64,000 nucleotides of DNA from Chamaecrista fasciculata (lineage: Eukaryota > Streptophyta > Magnoliopsida > Fabales > Fabaceae). The stretch covers positions 228,472 through 292,471 of the forward strand of contig QANZ01027320.1 of the NCBI GenBank assembly GCA_003254925.1. Direction: 5' to 3'. The notes beneath the pieces are model-generated. The model worked only from the letters and a program-made list of their open reading frames with translations, ran no database searches and was not told the origin of the DNA. Shown here piece by piece: positions 11,992 to 22,969 of the stretch; position 1 is the first letter of the stretch; each line of letters starts with the position of its first letter. The position numbers and the translations under genes are program-made.

Positions 11992-12189
11992 AAATTGTCT
12001 AATTCTGTCCGATTCTTTTCACATTTTGTGTGACTTTCACATTTTCTTTATTCTTTTCACAGTAGTAAATAAATGAATAATCAGGCCAAAAAAGTAAATG
12101 ATAAAAGTGTTGTGGGGTGCACTCTTAATTACATCTGTGTAGTTTCAGTCCATGATAGCCGTTGTGTTTTTAATTGTAGTTTGACTATG

Positions 12190-12436
12190 TACAAATTGAA
12201 CTTTAGACTCTTGTTTTAACGTTTTTGGAAAACTATTCATGTCTTAGGGAAAACATTATCCAATTTATGGTCAAACCGTATAAGATCTTATTTGATGTGT
12301 TTGTCCATCTCTCTTGTATTTCCGTGTTTGTTTCTCTTAATTTGTTGTGGTTTTGATTCCTTTGCTTTGTGAATTGGCTTTGTTGTTTTTTCTTTTTTAT
12401 GGTGTTTGTTTTAATGGAATCTCTTTTGATTAAAAA
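12190..12436 (+). mobile_element. Possible 3' end of a retroelement
   Basis: T/G-rich sequence (tttgttgtggttttgattcc, tggtgtttgttttaatgg) ending in an A run at about 12431-12441, like plant LINE 3' ends. No coding part or clear target duplication was found. Confidence 0.3.
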
Positions 12437-12441
12437 AAAAA

Positions 12442-14200
12442 GAGTTAGATTAGATAAGAACTAAGATGAATTCCACACCTACCAAACAATTTGTCAAAAA
12501 TTCTCACTTCACATGCCATCCAAATCAGCAAACTTTAGACAATTGAATTCCCTACATACTTCATCATCAAGTTTGAACTTTGAACTATAATTAAGTCTAT
12601 TGACCCAATATAAATATCTTGGGTAATAAACGGAAATATATTTCCCTTTATATTTTTCACTCTTCTTTATATATTGTTTCAAATTTCTTAAAAGAGTTAT
12701 AAGTGGAAGCACAATCAAACTAATAAAAAAAATGAAAAGTAAGAAAAAACCATACAACTCTTAACCTAGTTTCTTATCTCAAGATCTACTATTTTAGTCT
12801 CTCTTAAGTAACTTTATTATCACGTGTAATTTTTTGCACGTAGAAAATTCAAAATTGTAAACCTTATGAGTATAATTTTTAAACAAAAAAATTATAAATC
12901 CTCTTCTATCTACACAATTACTCAAAGCCCATAACATACTTTTAGTTATAAACTAGTGGCAAAAGTATTCATTTGGTCTCTTATGTTTGGATCATATTTA
13001 TTTTGTTCTTTGTATTTTATTTTAGCCAATTTCATCTTTTATCTTCTTAAAATGATTCAATTTAATTTCGTCCTAATACCTATATCATACGAATTTCTAG
13101 ACTTAGTAAATTTCTAAATAAACTTTTTTTAGTGAAATTTGATAATATTATTTAGAGAAAGTTGTAATTTGAAAAAAATAAAATAATATATTAGATGTCT
13201 TGAATCTTAATTTTTTATTTAAGTATTAGTGATATATGAAATAATAATCAATACAACGAGATGAACATCTAATTTAGAATTTAAAAATGTCAAATAAGTA
13301 AATATTAACTCAAATATAAAAAAATTAAATTAAATCTAACCTGAAACATAAATAATAAAAAGATACTTTTGTCTAAACTATATTTGTTTGTATTAAAAAG
13401 CTAAAAGTCCATATAACTCCTTTTTTTTTTCAAGCCATAAAATATAAATTTCTCCTACTTAAATAAGTTTCAACCCTTATCCTTTTACACTGTCCAATGA
13501 GCAAAGGAACTCACCTAACAATATTGTGATCTATATATATTAAAACCTTTGATAATACACTAATTTTAAATTAATCAAAAATTGATTTAAAACTTGTGTT
13601 AGGCGGCATTAATTAATTAATCCAATTTCCATCTCCACCTACCCATAATTATTGAACAATACCGTGTCTTCTCCTTTTAAGAATAAAGAATTTAACAAAT
13701 AGGACAAATTGATCACCAAGCTCCAAGAGAAAGAATAAAAAAGATTATTTAAACTTGGAGTTATGCTTTGCAATTTGCATTTTACTTGTTCAACTCATTG
13801 CAAGATATGTCATCTATCACATGATAACAGCTATATTTATCCTTAAATAATCTGTGTACTTACATTAATTAATGGCCTGCAATGAAATGATCAATCACCT
13901 CTGATAACACGTTAAATGAAAATTAATTTTTTTTCGTAGTTTAAATCAGATTATTTGATTATTATTATATATTATTGAATGATATATTGTTATTTCTAAA
14001 ATTTCCTCCTCCGAAATATCCTATTAATACAATTTATTTAGAAACAAACTAAATTTTCTTTCTTATAGTTATTAATGCAAAAAGCTTTTGCGCTTGTAAT
14101 TATAATGAATTAGTTTTTGTTTAGCGCTTTAATTATAACGAACTGAGAGATTAATGTGAATAAGTTAACTTATATGAAACGAATAAATTAAAGTTCAACA
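12442..14200. other. Intergenic DNA upstream of the polyketide synthase
   Basis: Strongly AT-rich. An 82-codon minus-strand frame at 12509-12757 has a hydrophobic N-terminus but no recognised family. 13.4-14.2 kb is the distal promoter of the synthase; no further gene is visible. Confidence 0.4.
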
Positions 14201-14211
14201 ACCCGAATAGG

Positions 14212-14217
14212 CACGTG
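14212..14217 (+). promoter_or_regulatory. G-box (CACGTG) of the polyketide synthase promoter
   Basis: A palindromic CACGTG about 70 bases upstream of the TATA box. G-boxes bind bZIP/bHLH factors, and CHS promoters commonly use one for light response. Only the motif is seen here; the function is inferred. Confidence 0.5.
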
Positions 14218-14286
14218 GTAGCGAACTACTCAAAGGTTCAAAGGATTTAAGTTATTGAGTCAAACCAAACCATGCTTGAGCGTCTC

Positions 14287-14293
14287 TATAAAT
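14287..14293 (+). promoter_or_regulatory. TATA box of the polyketide synthase
   Basis: TATAAAT 111 bases before the start codon at 14404; with transcription starting about 30 bases downstream this leaves a leader of roughly 85 bases. Confidence 0.6.
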
Positions 14294-14403
14294 TGTGATG
14301 AGCAAGTGAATGATATTCCATATTGAGGCAACAATTCCAATATTCCTTACAAATAGTTCTGAAGTTTTGGAATTTGGAAATAGAAGCCTCTCTACCAAAA
14401 GAT

Positions 14404-15701
14404 ATGGCTTATAATTTGGAGTTGAATGAGATCCGTGAGACACAAAGAGCTCGTGGTCCGGCCACCGTATTGGGAATTGGTACTGCCAATCCTGACAACT
14501 GCATTTATCAAGATGATTTTACTGAATATTACTTCCGGGTCACCAATAGTCACAATCCGAAGCTTAAGGCTAAGTTAAAACGCATTTGTAAGCATACTCT
14601 ATGTCCTAATGAAATTTGGTTATGTTGTAGTTATATATTCTATTCTATATATATATATACTTATGTATATGAGTTTATTTGTTTGGATTAATAGGTGAAA
14701 AGTCAATGATCAAGAAGCGTTATATTCATCTCACAGAAGACATGTTAAAAGAAAACCCAAATATAGCTGCTTATGATGAATCATCCTTGAATGCACGCCA
14801 AGACATTCTAGTAGAGGAGGTACCGAAGCTTGGTGAGAAAGCAGCTTCAAAGGCTATTAAGGAATGGGGTAGGCCTAAGTCCGAGATCACTCATCTCATT
14901 GTCTGTGCCACTTCTGGTGTTGACATGCCCGGTGCTGACTACCAACTCGTTAGGCTCTTAGGCCTTAGTCCTTCCACCAAACGCTTCATGCTCTACCATC
15001 AAGGATGTCATGCTGGTGGCACCATGCTCCGTCTTGCCAAAGATCTTGCTGAGAACACTGCTGGCGCTCGAGTCTTGGTGGTCTGTTCTGAGATCACAGT
15101 GGTCACATTTCGTGGACCTTGTGAGACTCATCTGGACTCTTTGGTTGGACAAGCACTTTTTGCAGATGGTGCTTCTTCAGTGATAGTGGGGTGCGATCCT
15201 GACCCTTCCACTGAACGACCATTGTTTCACCTCGTATCTACTTCAGAGACTATTCTTCCACAGTCAGAAGGTGCAATTGAGGGACACTTGCGTGAAGTGG
15301 GGCTCACTTTTCACCTAAAGGAAAATGTGCCGGACCTAATTGCAAGCAACATAGGAAAAGCTTTAGAGGAAGCTTTCAAGCCAATTGGGATTAACGATTG
15401 GAACTCAATCTTTTGGGTGGCGCATCCCGGTGGACCTGCAATTTTGAATGAGATAGAAGTTAGGCTTGGGTTGAAGGAAGACAAGTTGAGAGCCACAAAA
15501 CACGTGCTGAGTGAGTATGGAAACATGTCTAGTGCATGTGTGCTCTTCATACTAGATGAAATGAGGAAGAGATCTGCGAAGGAAGGTAAATCCACAACTG
15601 GCGACGGATTTGATTGGGGTGTTCTTTTTGGATTTGGGCCAGGTCTCACGATGGAATGTGTTGTTCTGCATAGTGTCCCAATTGAGTCCACCCAGAATTA
15701 G
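14404..15701 (+). CDS. Type III polyketide synthase (chalcone synthase-like)
   Basis: Condenses a CoA starter with malonyl-CoA units; most likely flavonoid or related phenolic synthesis, as a homodimer. Exon 1 is 14404-14587 and exon 2 is 14695-15701. The 107-base intron splits a Cys codon (KRIC|EKSMIKK), the conserved CHS intron position. The product is 396 residues, normal for CHS (389-396). The catalytic triad is present: Cys166 (YHQGCHAGG), His305 (WVAHPGG) and Asn338 (YGNMSS). The gatekeeper Phe residues, SGVDMPG and GFGPG are also present. Two changes stand out: His167 after the catalytic Cys, where CHS has Phe, and Ala218 (LFADG) where CHS has Gly. The start is the first ATG after the TATA box; upstream frame extension has no ATG. 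It could be CHS, a stilbene-type or another CHS-like enzyme; the product cannot be fixed from sequence alone. Confidence 0.92.
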
Positions 15702-15746
15702 ATAGTCATGAATCTTAATTCAACAACAAACATAATATAATATAAC

Positions 15747-15752
15747 AATAAA
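15747..15752 (+). terminator. Poly(A) signal of the polyketide synthase
   Basis: AATAAA 46 bases after the stop codon, preceded by an A/T-rich stretch. Confidence 0.55.
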
Positions 15753-17916
15753 GTGATCGGTGAGGGAGTATCATATGCTAATACTTGTTTCAATGTTTGC
15801 TTCCCTTTCTTGTATCTGTCCTGTGTGACCATGTATTATTTTTTTCTTTTGGCCAAAGTGTGACCATGTATTATTGTGTTTCCTTCCAACGTCGTTTCAA
15901 TGGTTTGTTGTGTAATTTATCACACTGGGATGCACACTCTCATCGATCCTATATATGAATGGAATATATTATATTTTGATTTTGATTAATTACTTGATTA
16001 TACTTATAAAATACAGCATATATTATGTGTCCTCCATCTTCAACTTTCTTTTTTCTTTTCTGCATATTTTTCATTATTGTCTTAAAACAATATAGTCTAT
16101 ACTTAGCTTGTTCTCATCATGCATCATCAAACGTGTTGACTACTTGAGAGTCATTATAAAATTTAAAAAAGACTTGTTCTAACAATTTACTTTGAAAACT
16201 GGTCGACTCTTTTTGGTAAATATTTTACTGAAGTCATTTTCGGCTAAAAAATATATATTATATTTATTCATCTTTGTTTTCAAGTTTCAATTTGGGGATA
16301 AAATAACAAAATTCACTGATTCTAAAGCTAAGCTTCATATATCATGCATGTGTTAAATCAGAAATAATGGGGAGCACTAATCTTGCCCTTTTATCCCCCA
16401 TTGTTTTTTTTTTGAGCCTATTTTTCTAAGGCAAGATATTAGATAACAACACTATTTATGTTGTAGTAGATCATTATCAACGATTTTCTTTTCTTTTATT
16501 TTTTTGTTTACCTCAGACCGTCAGTAGTAGTGATTAATTCTTTCACCACATATCCTCCAATTAAAAATAAATAATTAGCCACATAATCTTTTTCATTTTT
16601 AAAGTTGGGATTTAAACTTCTACCACTTGACTAAATGATTAAGTGAAGAATCATTATAGGCCACTTGTGGTTCATTCCCATTAATTTTAAGTAGTGTTTG
16701 AAGTTTAAACACTCCAATATTCACTTTAATGCTTAGTTATTAATTTTTATTCTTTTAATAAAAATCATTTTTAAAAATTATTTACATAAAATCAAAATTT
16801 TATAGATTTTTCATTATTATTTTTGATTTTTTACAGTGTCTAAACTTTAATGAATTTCATAAAACCAATAAAATATAAATACTAATTTATAAATATTTGT
16901 GTTGGAGCGTTGGACCAATCATTTAACTAATCAATAGAGTTTGAGTCAAGAACCTAACCTCTGTTTTTTAGGGGGGACTGACGAGTGGAGGTTAGTGGGT
17001 CAATTAAACATTTTAGGCGAAATTTTATTGGTCAATTAATTTCATCACTTAGACTCTTAAAGTCAAACATGTAAGTAGATTCGTTACTGTTTTGGATGAA
17101 GTTTTATTTTGATTTTAAACACTTTAGGCGAAAATTTATTCCGGTTATAAATATATATTATTTTATGAAAATTAATTTTTTTTAATATTCTTAAAAATAA
17201 TACTATTGGTAAATTATCTTTAAATAAATATGATACAAAATATTGATTTATAGACATTTATCTTTAACGAAACATTTATGAAAGAAATATAAAAAAACTT
17301 ATATATAAAATTTAGAAATTAAAAAATAATAATTTTTAATCCAATCATTAATTTCTTAATATCTTTTGGAATTCATTTTTTTTTTTAGTTTTGAAGACAT
17401 ATAATAGTTCAGTTAATTACAGAAATAATATATTAATATTTCGTGTTATATTTAATAATTACTTCTATGAGTCTATTATAGTTAGAATTTTAATCAGATT
17501 ATCTCCAACTCAAGGTAGATTATTACCCTGCGTCGCCACCTACCAAAAAGAAAAAAGAAATAGTAATGGGAATCTGTATGTAGCTAATAAATAAGGAGCA
17601 ATGAGAGGGTTTGGTAGATATGCCAAAGTTGAAGTCCATATCATCAAATATTTTATTTCTCATATATGTTAGTATAGAAATATGTTCATACTTTGGAACT
17701 CGGATTCAATGTTGGACGGCTTAGAGAAATTTCTCAATATATTCGTTATTATGAGTTGGTGAAGGACTTCATTAATAACAATGTTGACTTGGAGGGCCTC
17801 AATATAAAATAAAATGGTTGAGGATTTATATTTTATTTTTGTTGCCTAAGATATCGGACCAATCCCTTATCCCAAGTTTCAATGTATGAAGCAATAGAAG
17901 ACTGACTATAAAAAAT
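15753..17916. other. Intergenic DNA, no gene
   Basis: AT-rich sequence without long frames. 16.6-17.4 kb contains oligo(A/T) runs and 17.6-17.9 kb a slightly less AT-rich block of unknown nature. Neither shows coding or element ends I can defend. Confidence 0.4.
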
Positions 17917-18809
17917 AGGGTAAATTATATATAAAGGCCATGTGATTTGATTCATTTTTAGATAGGGTCCCTGTAATTTAAATGGTGTCAAATTGGGGCA
18001 TGTTGTTTCCTCTATTAGAAAAGAGGGTCTTGAGGTATATTTCCGTCCAAAATTTGACGAAAATCTTGATTGAAATTCTATTTTAAGATCATAACTATTA
18101 ATTTTTATGTGTTTGATTCCCTATTTGTGTGAGAGAAGGACTTTAACAAAAAAAAAGTTTCATAATAATAAATGAAATTTCACCCTTGAGCTTAGTATCA
18201 ATACTCTAATATATAAGAGCATGGCTTCCTTTTTTTTCCTTTTCTTCTTGAATTTGACAGAAACAAAATTAGAAGGGGACTATGCAATTTGAGCAAAATT
18301 GATTTTTTTTCAAGAACCTGAACGCAAGAGCACGCATTGGTTCGACGCGTTCCCACTCCCTCCGATTTCACTGTTCATCCGCCCCTCTTTCTGCCATTTT
18401 CGCTACGTTTTGGAGCTCGTTTGGTGCAAAATTTTCATGGGTTTTGATCCTTTGATCATTTAGCATCAATTTCAAAAAAACAATGCCGAAATGCTCACAG
18501 AATCAGAGAAAATTGAAACTTTGAAAACCTATTCGCAATCAATAACCACCACCGCTGATGAAAATGCACTTGCTCACCGTCGACGCCATAAATCACCCAC
18601 GCGAATCACTGCCGCAAAAAAAACCACGCTGACAACGCTAGGTTCTCCGACCACCGTCGCAAACTGTCTGGCGACAACAATAAATTTGACACTATTTAAA
18701 CCACATGCTAACAGAGGAAATTACATGCTCCAATTTGATACTATTTAAACCATAGGGATTTTATCTGAAAATGAGCCAAACCACATGGCCTTTCTGTGTA
18801 ATTTACCCT
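17917..18809. mobile_element. Long-TIR (foldback) element with foreign-looking core
   Basis: Begins AGGGTAAATTATATATAAAG and ends with its imperfect inverse (ctttctgtgtaatttaccct); the inverted ends extend about 100 bases (gtcaaattggggcatg / catgctccaatttgata). Flanks are A-rich (AAAAAAT on both sides). The core at about 18300-18670 is GC-richer and looks like captured genic sequence, as in Pack-MULEs. A short open frame at 18491-18748 overlaps the right TIR and is not a gene. Confidence 0.6.
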
Positions 18810-18939
18810 AAAAAAATATGTTTCATTAATAAGGATTGAAAATTGAACCTAGCTCCAATGAATTACTTAAATTCTTCATTTTTCTTTAATCTCTCTATTT
18901 ATCTTTCTCTCTTTCTTTTTCATCTATTCATATTTTATC

Positions 18940-20647
18940 GAGTAAACTATCAAATCAGTCCCCAGATTTTTGCTCGGTTACAGATAAGTCCCTGGATTTA
19001 GCTAATAGACGGATAAGTCCCTGAATTTATTGCACGTTACACAAATTGGTCCCTCCGTTAACCTGCCGTTCAAAAAAACGTGACGTGGCACGTTAAGTCC
19101 TGACGTGGCACATTAACTGCCACGTCAGCATAGTGTTAACTGAAAAAAAAAAAACTACCAACTGGGTTATTATGTGCCACATCAGCATTATTATTTAAAA
19201 ATAAAAAAGAAAATTTGTGTGTTGTGAAATAGGTCCCTGACTTCAATTTTTATCCAATTATTTTCAATTCCCCCGCTTTTTCATCATCTTCATTCATTTT
19301 AGTCCCAAATCCTCAAAATAAAATTGTAAAGTGTCCCAAAACTCTTCCAAACATTCCAATTTAGTCTTTAAAAATATTAAAACCCTAAAACCTAAACCCC
19401 AAACCCCAAACTCTAAATCCCTAAACCCTAAAACCTACACCCTAAACCCTAAAATCATAAACCCTAAAACCCTAAAATCCTAAAATTGTAAAGTGTCCCA
19501 AAATTCTTCCAAACATTTTAATTTAGTCCTTAAACTCTAAAACCCCAAACCCTAAAACCCCAAACCCTAAACCCTAAACTTTAAAACCCCAAACCCCAAA
19601 ATCCCAAACCCCAAACCCTAAAACCTAAAACCCCAAACCATAAACTCTAAAACCCCAAACCCCAAATCCTAAAATCCCATACACCCTAAACTCTAAACCC
19701 CAAACTCTAAAACCTCAAGCCCCAAACCCAAACCCAAAACTCTAAAACCCCAAACCATAATCAAAATTGTGACTCTACATTAAAGTTCAACAATTGTGAC
19801 ATGCAATAGTATTATACAAATCAGTCCCCGAATTTATCAAAATAGTTCAATATGTTAGACAAATTGCTCCTCTAATTAAATGAATAGATAATAAACCAAA
19901 GAGTTTAGGGTGTGGGATTTTAGGGTTTGGGGTTTGGGGTTTTAAGGTTAGGGTTTGGGGTTTTAGGTTTTAGGGTTTGGGGTTTGAGGTTTGGGATTTT
20001 AGGGTTTGGGGTTTGAGTTTAGGGTTTGGGGTTTTAGAGTTTAGGGTTTAAGATTTTAGGATTTGGGGTTTGGGATTTTAGAGTTTGAGGTTTTAGAGTT
20101 TGGGGTTTGGGGTTTTAGAGTTTGGGGTATGGGATTTTAGGGTTTGGGATTTTGGGATTTGGGGTTTTAGAGTTTAGGGTTTGGGGTTTTAGGGTTTAGG
20201 GTTTGGTGTTTTAGAGTTTAATGACTAAATTGAAATGTTTGGATGAATTTTGAGACTCTTTACAATTTTATTTTGAGGATTTGGGACTAAAATGAATGAA
20301 GATGATGAAAAAGAGGGGGTATTGAAAATAATGGGATAAAAATTGAAGTCAAGGACCTATTTAACAACTCACAAATTTTCTTTTTTTATTTTATAATAAT
20401 AATGTTGATGTAGCGCATAATAACCCAGTTGGCAGTTTTTTTTTCCAGTTAACCTCGTGCTAACGTGGCAGTTAACGTGCCACGTCAGCACTTAACGTAC
20501 CACGTCACTTTTTTGTAACGTCAGGTTGACGGAGGGACCAATTCGTCTAACGGTCGATAAATTCGGGGACTTATTCGTCTATTAGCTAAATCCAGGAACT
20601 TATCTGTAACCGAGCAAAAATTCAAAGACTGATTTGATTGTTTACTC
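18940..20647. mobile_element. MULE-like foldback element with mirrored telomere-like arrays
   Basis: Inverted arms of over 700 bases each. The termini are GAGTAAAC and GTTTACTC, followed inward by matching blocks (tttttgctcggttacaga / tctgtaaccgagcaaaaa; ggtccctccgt / acggagggacc; several tgacgtggca). The flanks are ATATTTTAT (18930-18938) and ATGTTTTAT (20648-20656), a 9-bp target duplication with one change, as for Mutator-like elements. The left arm carries degenerate CCCTAAA repeats (about 19381-19760) and the right arm the complementary TTTAGGG-type repeats (about 19905-20215). No transposase is seen. Confidence 0.75.
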
Positions 20648-20771
20648 ATGTTTTATGTGATTCAATTATTGCATACTTTAGCTTATACAATCTGCAGAGA
20701 TTTGTCGAACTCAATAAATCAATTACCAATGCCAAGCACAAATAATAACAATTTATACGTACATACATACA

Positions 20772-21070
20772 TCTTATATTATATGGCTCCACACCTTTCT
20801 CGTCGTCCTTCTTTTTTAACTTTTGGCGCTAAACTTTAATTAACCAATCAAAAAAATACATAATTGTTCATATTATAATTATAAATTAAATAAAAATCTA
20901 GAAAGTGGGTTGAGAACGTGAGTTGTGCCTTTCTCTCCCTATCTTTCTCTATAATGTGGGGAATACTGAAGTTTTTTTTTAGGCCAAAACCTTACTTGGA
21001 TCCATCATGTTTACTATCAATTTCATTTTTATCTCTAATATTTATGTGCCCGTTAGGGCACGCAAAGCCC

Positions 21071-21074
<4 letters not shown>
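20772..21074 (+). mobile_element. Short non-autonomous Helitron with perfect 3' hairpin
   Basis: Starts TCTTATATTATATGGCTCC after an A and ends gcaaagcccCTAA before T. The hairpin at 21046-21061 is GTGCCC-GTTA-GGGCAC. 303 bp, with a different interior from the 4.6-5.2 kb copies. Confidence 0.75.
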
Positions 21075-21106
<32 letters not shown>

Positions 21107-21127
21107 TATATATATATATATATATAT
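21074..21127. repeat. TA microsatellite
   Basis: About 50 bases of alternating TA directly after the Helitron end, interrupted by a short T run. Confidence 0.85.
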
Positions 21128-21356
21128 GTCCCCGTCGCTAGCTTAAATTAAGTATACATGTCCCCATCATCAAGGATGGATGAAATATTACATCCAATAT
21201 TTTTTAATTGAATGATTAAGGATACGGTTTTTTTTTTCAAGATTCATGCAATATTTTCAATTCAGAGACTAATTATTTGAAAGTATAGACAATATTAAAG
21301 TTTAAAGTTTTTTTTAATATATACACCATAAAGAGATATTATGTTTAAGTTTTAGA

Positions 21357-21786
21357 GTAAATTATACTTTGGTACCCTGTGGTTTGACCCTATTTCACTT
21401 TGGTACCCTGTGGTTTAAAACTTGACACTTTGGTACCCTGTGGTATTCTCCATTAACACTTTGGTACCCTTTGGAGCTATTTTGTGATTTTAGCCATAAC
21501 AAATTTTTCAAAAATTACATATTGACCCCAAAAAATTTTCAAAAAATTACAAATACCTCCATGGATACATATTATCTAGGGACTAAAATGAAAACTTAAA
21601 AAACTTTTGAGGTCAATATGTAATTTTTGGAAAATTTGTTATGGTTAAAATTGCAAAATAGCTCCAAAAGGTACCAAAAGTGTTAATGGAGAATACCACA
21701 AGGTACCAAAGTGTCAAGTTTCAAACCACAGGATACCAAAGTGAAATAGGATCAAACCACAGGGTACCAAAGTGTAATTTACCCTA
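21357..21786. mobile_element. TIR element of the GGTACC-rich family
   Basis: Left half has repeated 'actttggtaccctgtggttt' and the right half the inverse 'aaaccacagggtaccaaagt'; ends are AGTAAATTATAC and gtgtaatttaccct. The same family occurs at 26526, 28599, 30049 and 44149. Non-coding. Confidence 0.65.
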
Positions 21787-22189
21787 AAAATTAATTGGGT
21801 ACCTAACTATAATTGGTCTTATATCTTTATCTCATAATTCAGTTTGGTCCTATATTTTTCAGATATTCAAGTTGGTCTTAAATATTTTCATAATAGTTCA
21901 CTTTGGTATCAAATTATTGAATATAGTCATATCTCTTTCGTTTTAAATTTGAATAGGACGAGCCTAGAACTATGAATTGCTTTTGATGACTACTTATCTA
22001 TCTAATTGTAACTGAAATCAAACAATGTCAAATTGAGCTTGAAAAGTGAGTCACTTATTTATGGTCAAACAAATAAAGTTGATCATATATCTTTCCTTTC
22101 AAGTTTGAATATGACGCATTTGGAGTTATAAATTACTTTTGACAAGTCTTTTTTCTACTCAGTTGAGACTATTAAGAAATAAAGTCAAA

Positions 22190-22676
22190 TTAAACCCAAA
22201 AATGAATTTATGACCAAAATGTGAAAAATATAAAAAAATTGTCTGACTTATATCTTGTTTATTTAGTTCAATAATATTTACAAAATATTCTTTTACATGA
22301 TTAGAATATCTATAGTTATTTGATCTAATATTGTAGGCAAGGTTTTGATAAACTAAACCGGACATTCAATCGATTGAGGTAGCGGTTCAAAGTTTAATAG
22401 TTCAAAAAAATTCAACCATTAGAAACAAATAAATAAATTCAAAATTAATAAAAAACCTAAATATGATAATATTCTACTTCAAATAGTCATAATCAGATTG
22501 CAAAATATAATCATAACATTAATATATAAATACAAGTTTCGTAAATTAATATAAATATAGTCAATTTTCATGATATTCGTAAATATAAGGTCACAAAGTG
22601 ACATTTTATGATCATTTTCTATCAAATTTAGGTTTATAATTAACATTCTCTAACATTTGATTCATAATTATTAAAA
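22190..22676. repeat. Dispersed repeat also present at 40250-40730
   Basis: Long similarity with 40250-40730 in the same order (agaatatctatagttatttg, aaatacaagtttcgtaaatt, aagtgacattttatgatcat). No coding signal. It is followed at 22677 by a partial GGTACC-rich end (GGGTAAATTGCAATTTGG). Confidence 0.6.
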
Positions 22677-22969
22677 GGGTAAATTGCAATTTGGTACCCT
22701 GTGGTTAGGGGCGGTTCCCCTTCGGTACCCTGAAAGAAAATTTTTTGCATTGTGGTACCCCGTGGTTTGCTCTGTTATCGATTTGGTCCCCTGAGGTTTT
22801 TTCTGTTAGGATTTAATGGCAAATGTACGTTAAAATGTCAAAAATCTCCCAACAAGTCTTCTCTTATGCGTTTAAGTCCTTTCCCTTTACTAAAAGGGAT
22901 CAAAACATAAAAAATTAATTATAAAAGGGTTTTTAGAATTCTAATATTATAGAATTTTCTCATTTTCAT

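Noticed and set aside
12509..12757. Small membrane protein gene on the minus strand
   Set aside because: 82 codons in AT-rich DNA with hydrophobic bias only; no family, promoter or codon signature.
14323..14403. Longer start for the polyketide synthase
   Set aside because: The frame is open upstream, but no ATG lies in it before 14404, and 14404 gives the normal CHS N-terminus.
19381..20215. A chromosome end or telomere-associated region
   Set aside because: The repeats are degenerate, inverted relative to each other, and lie inside an element flanked by a 9-bp duplication.
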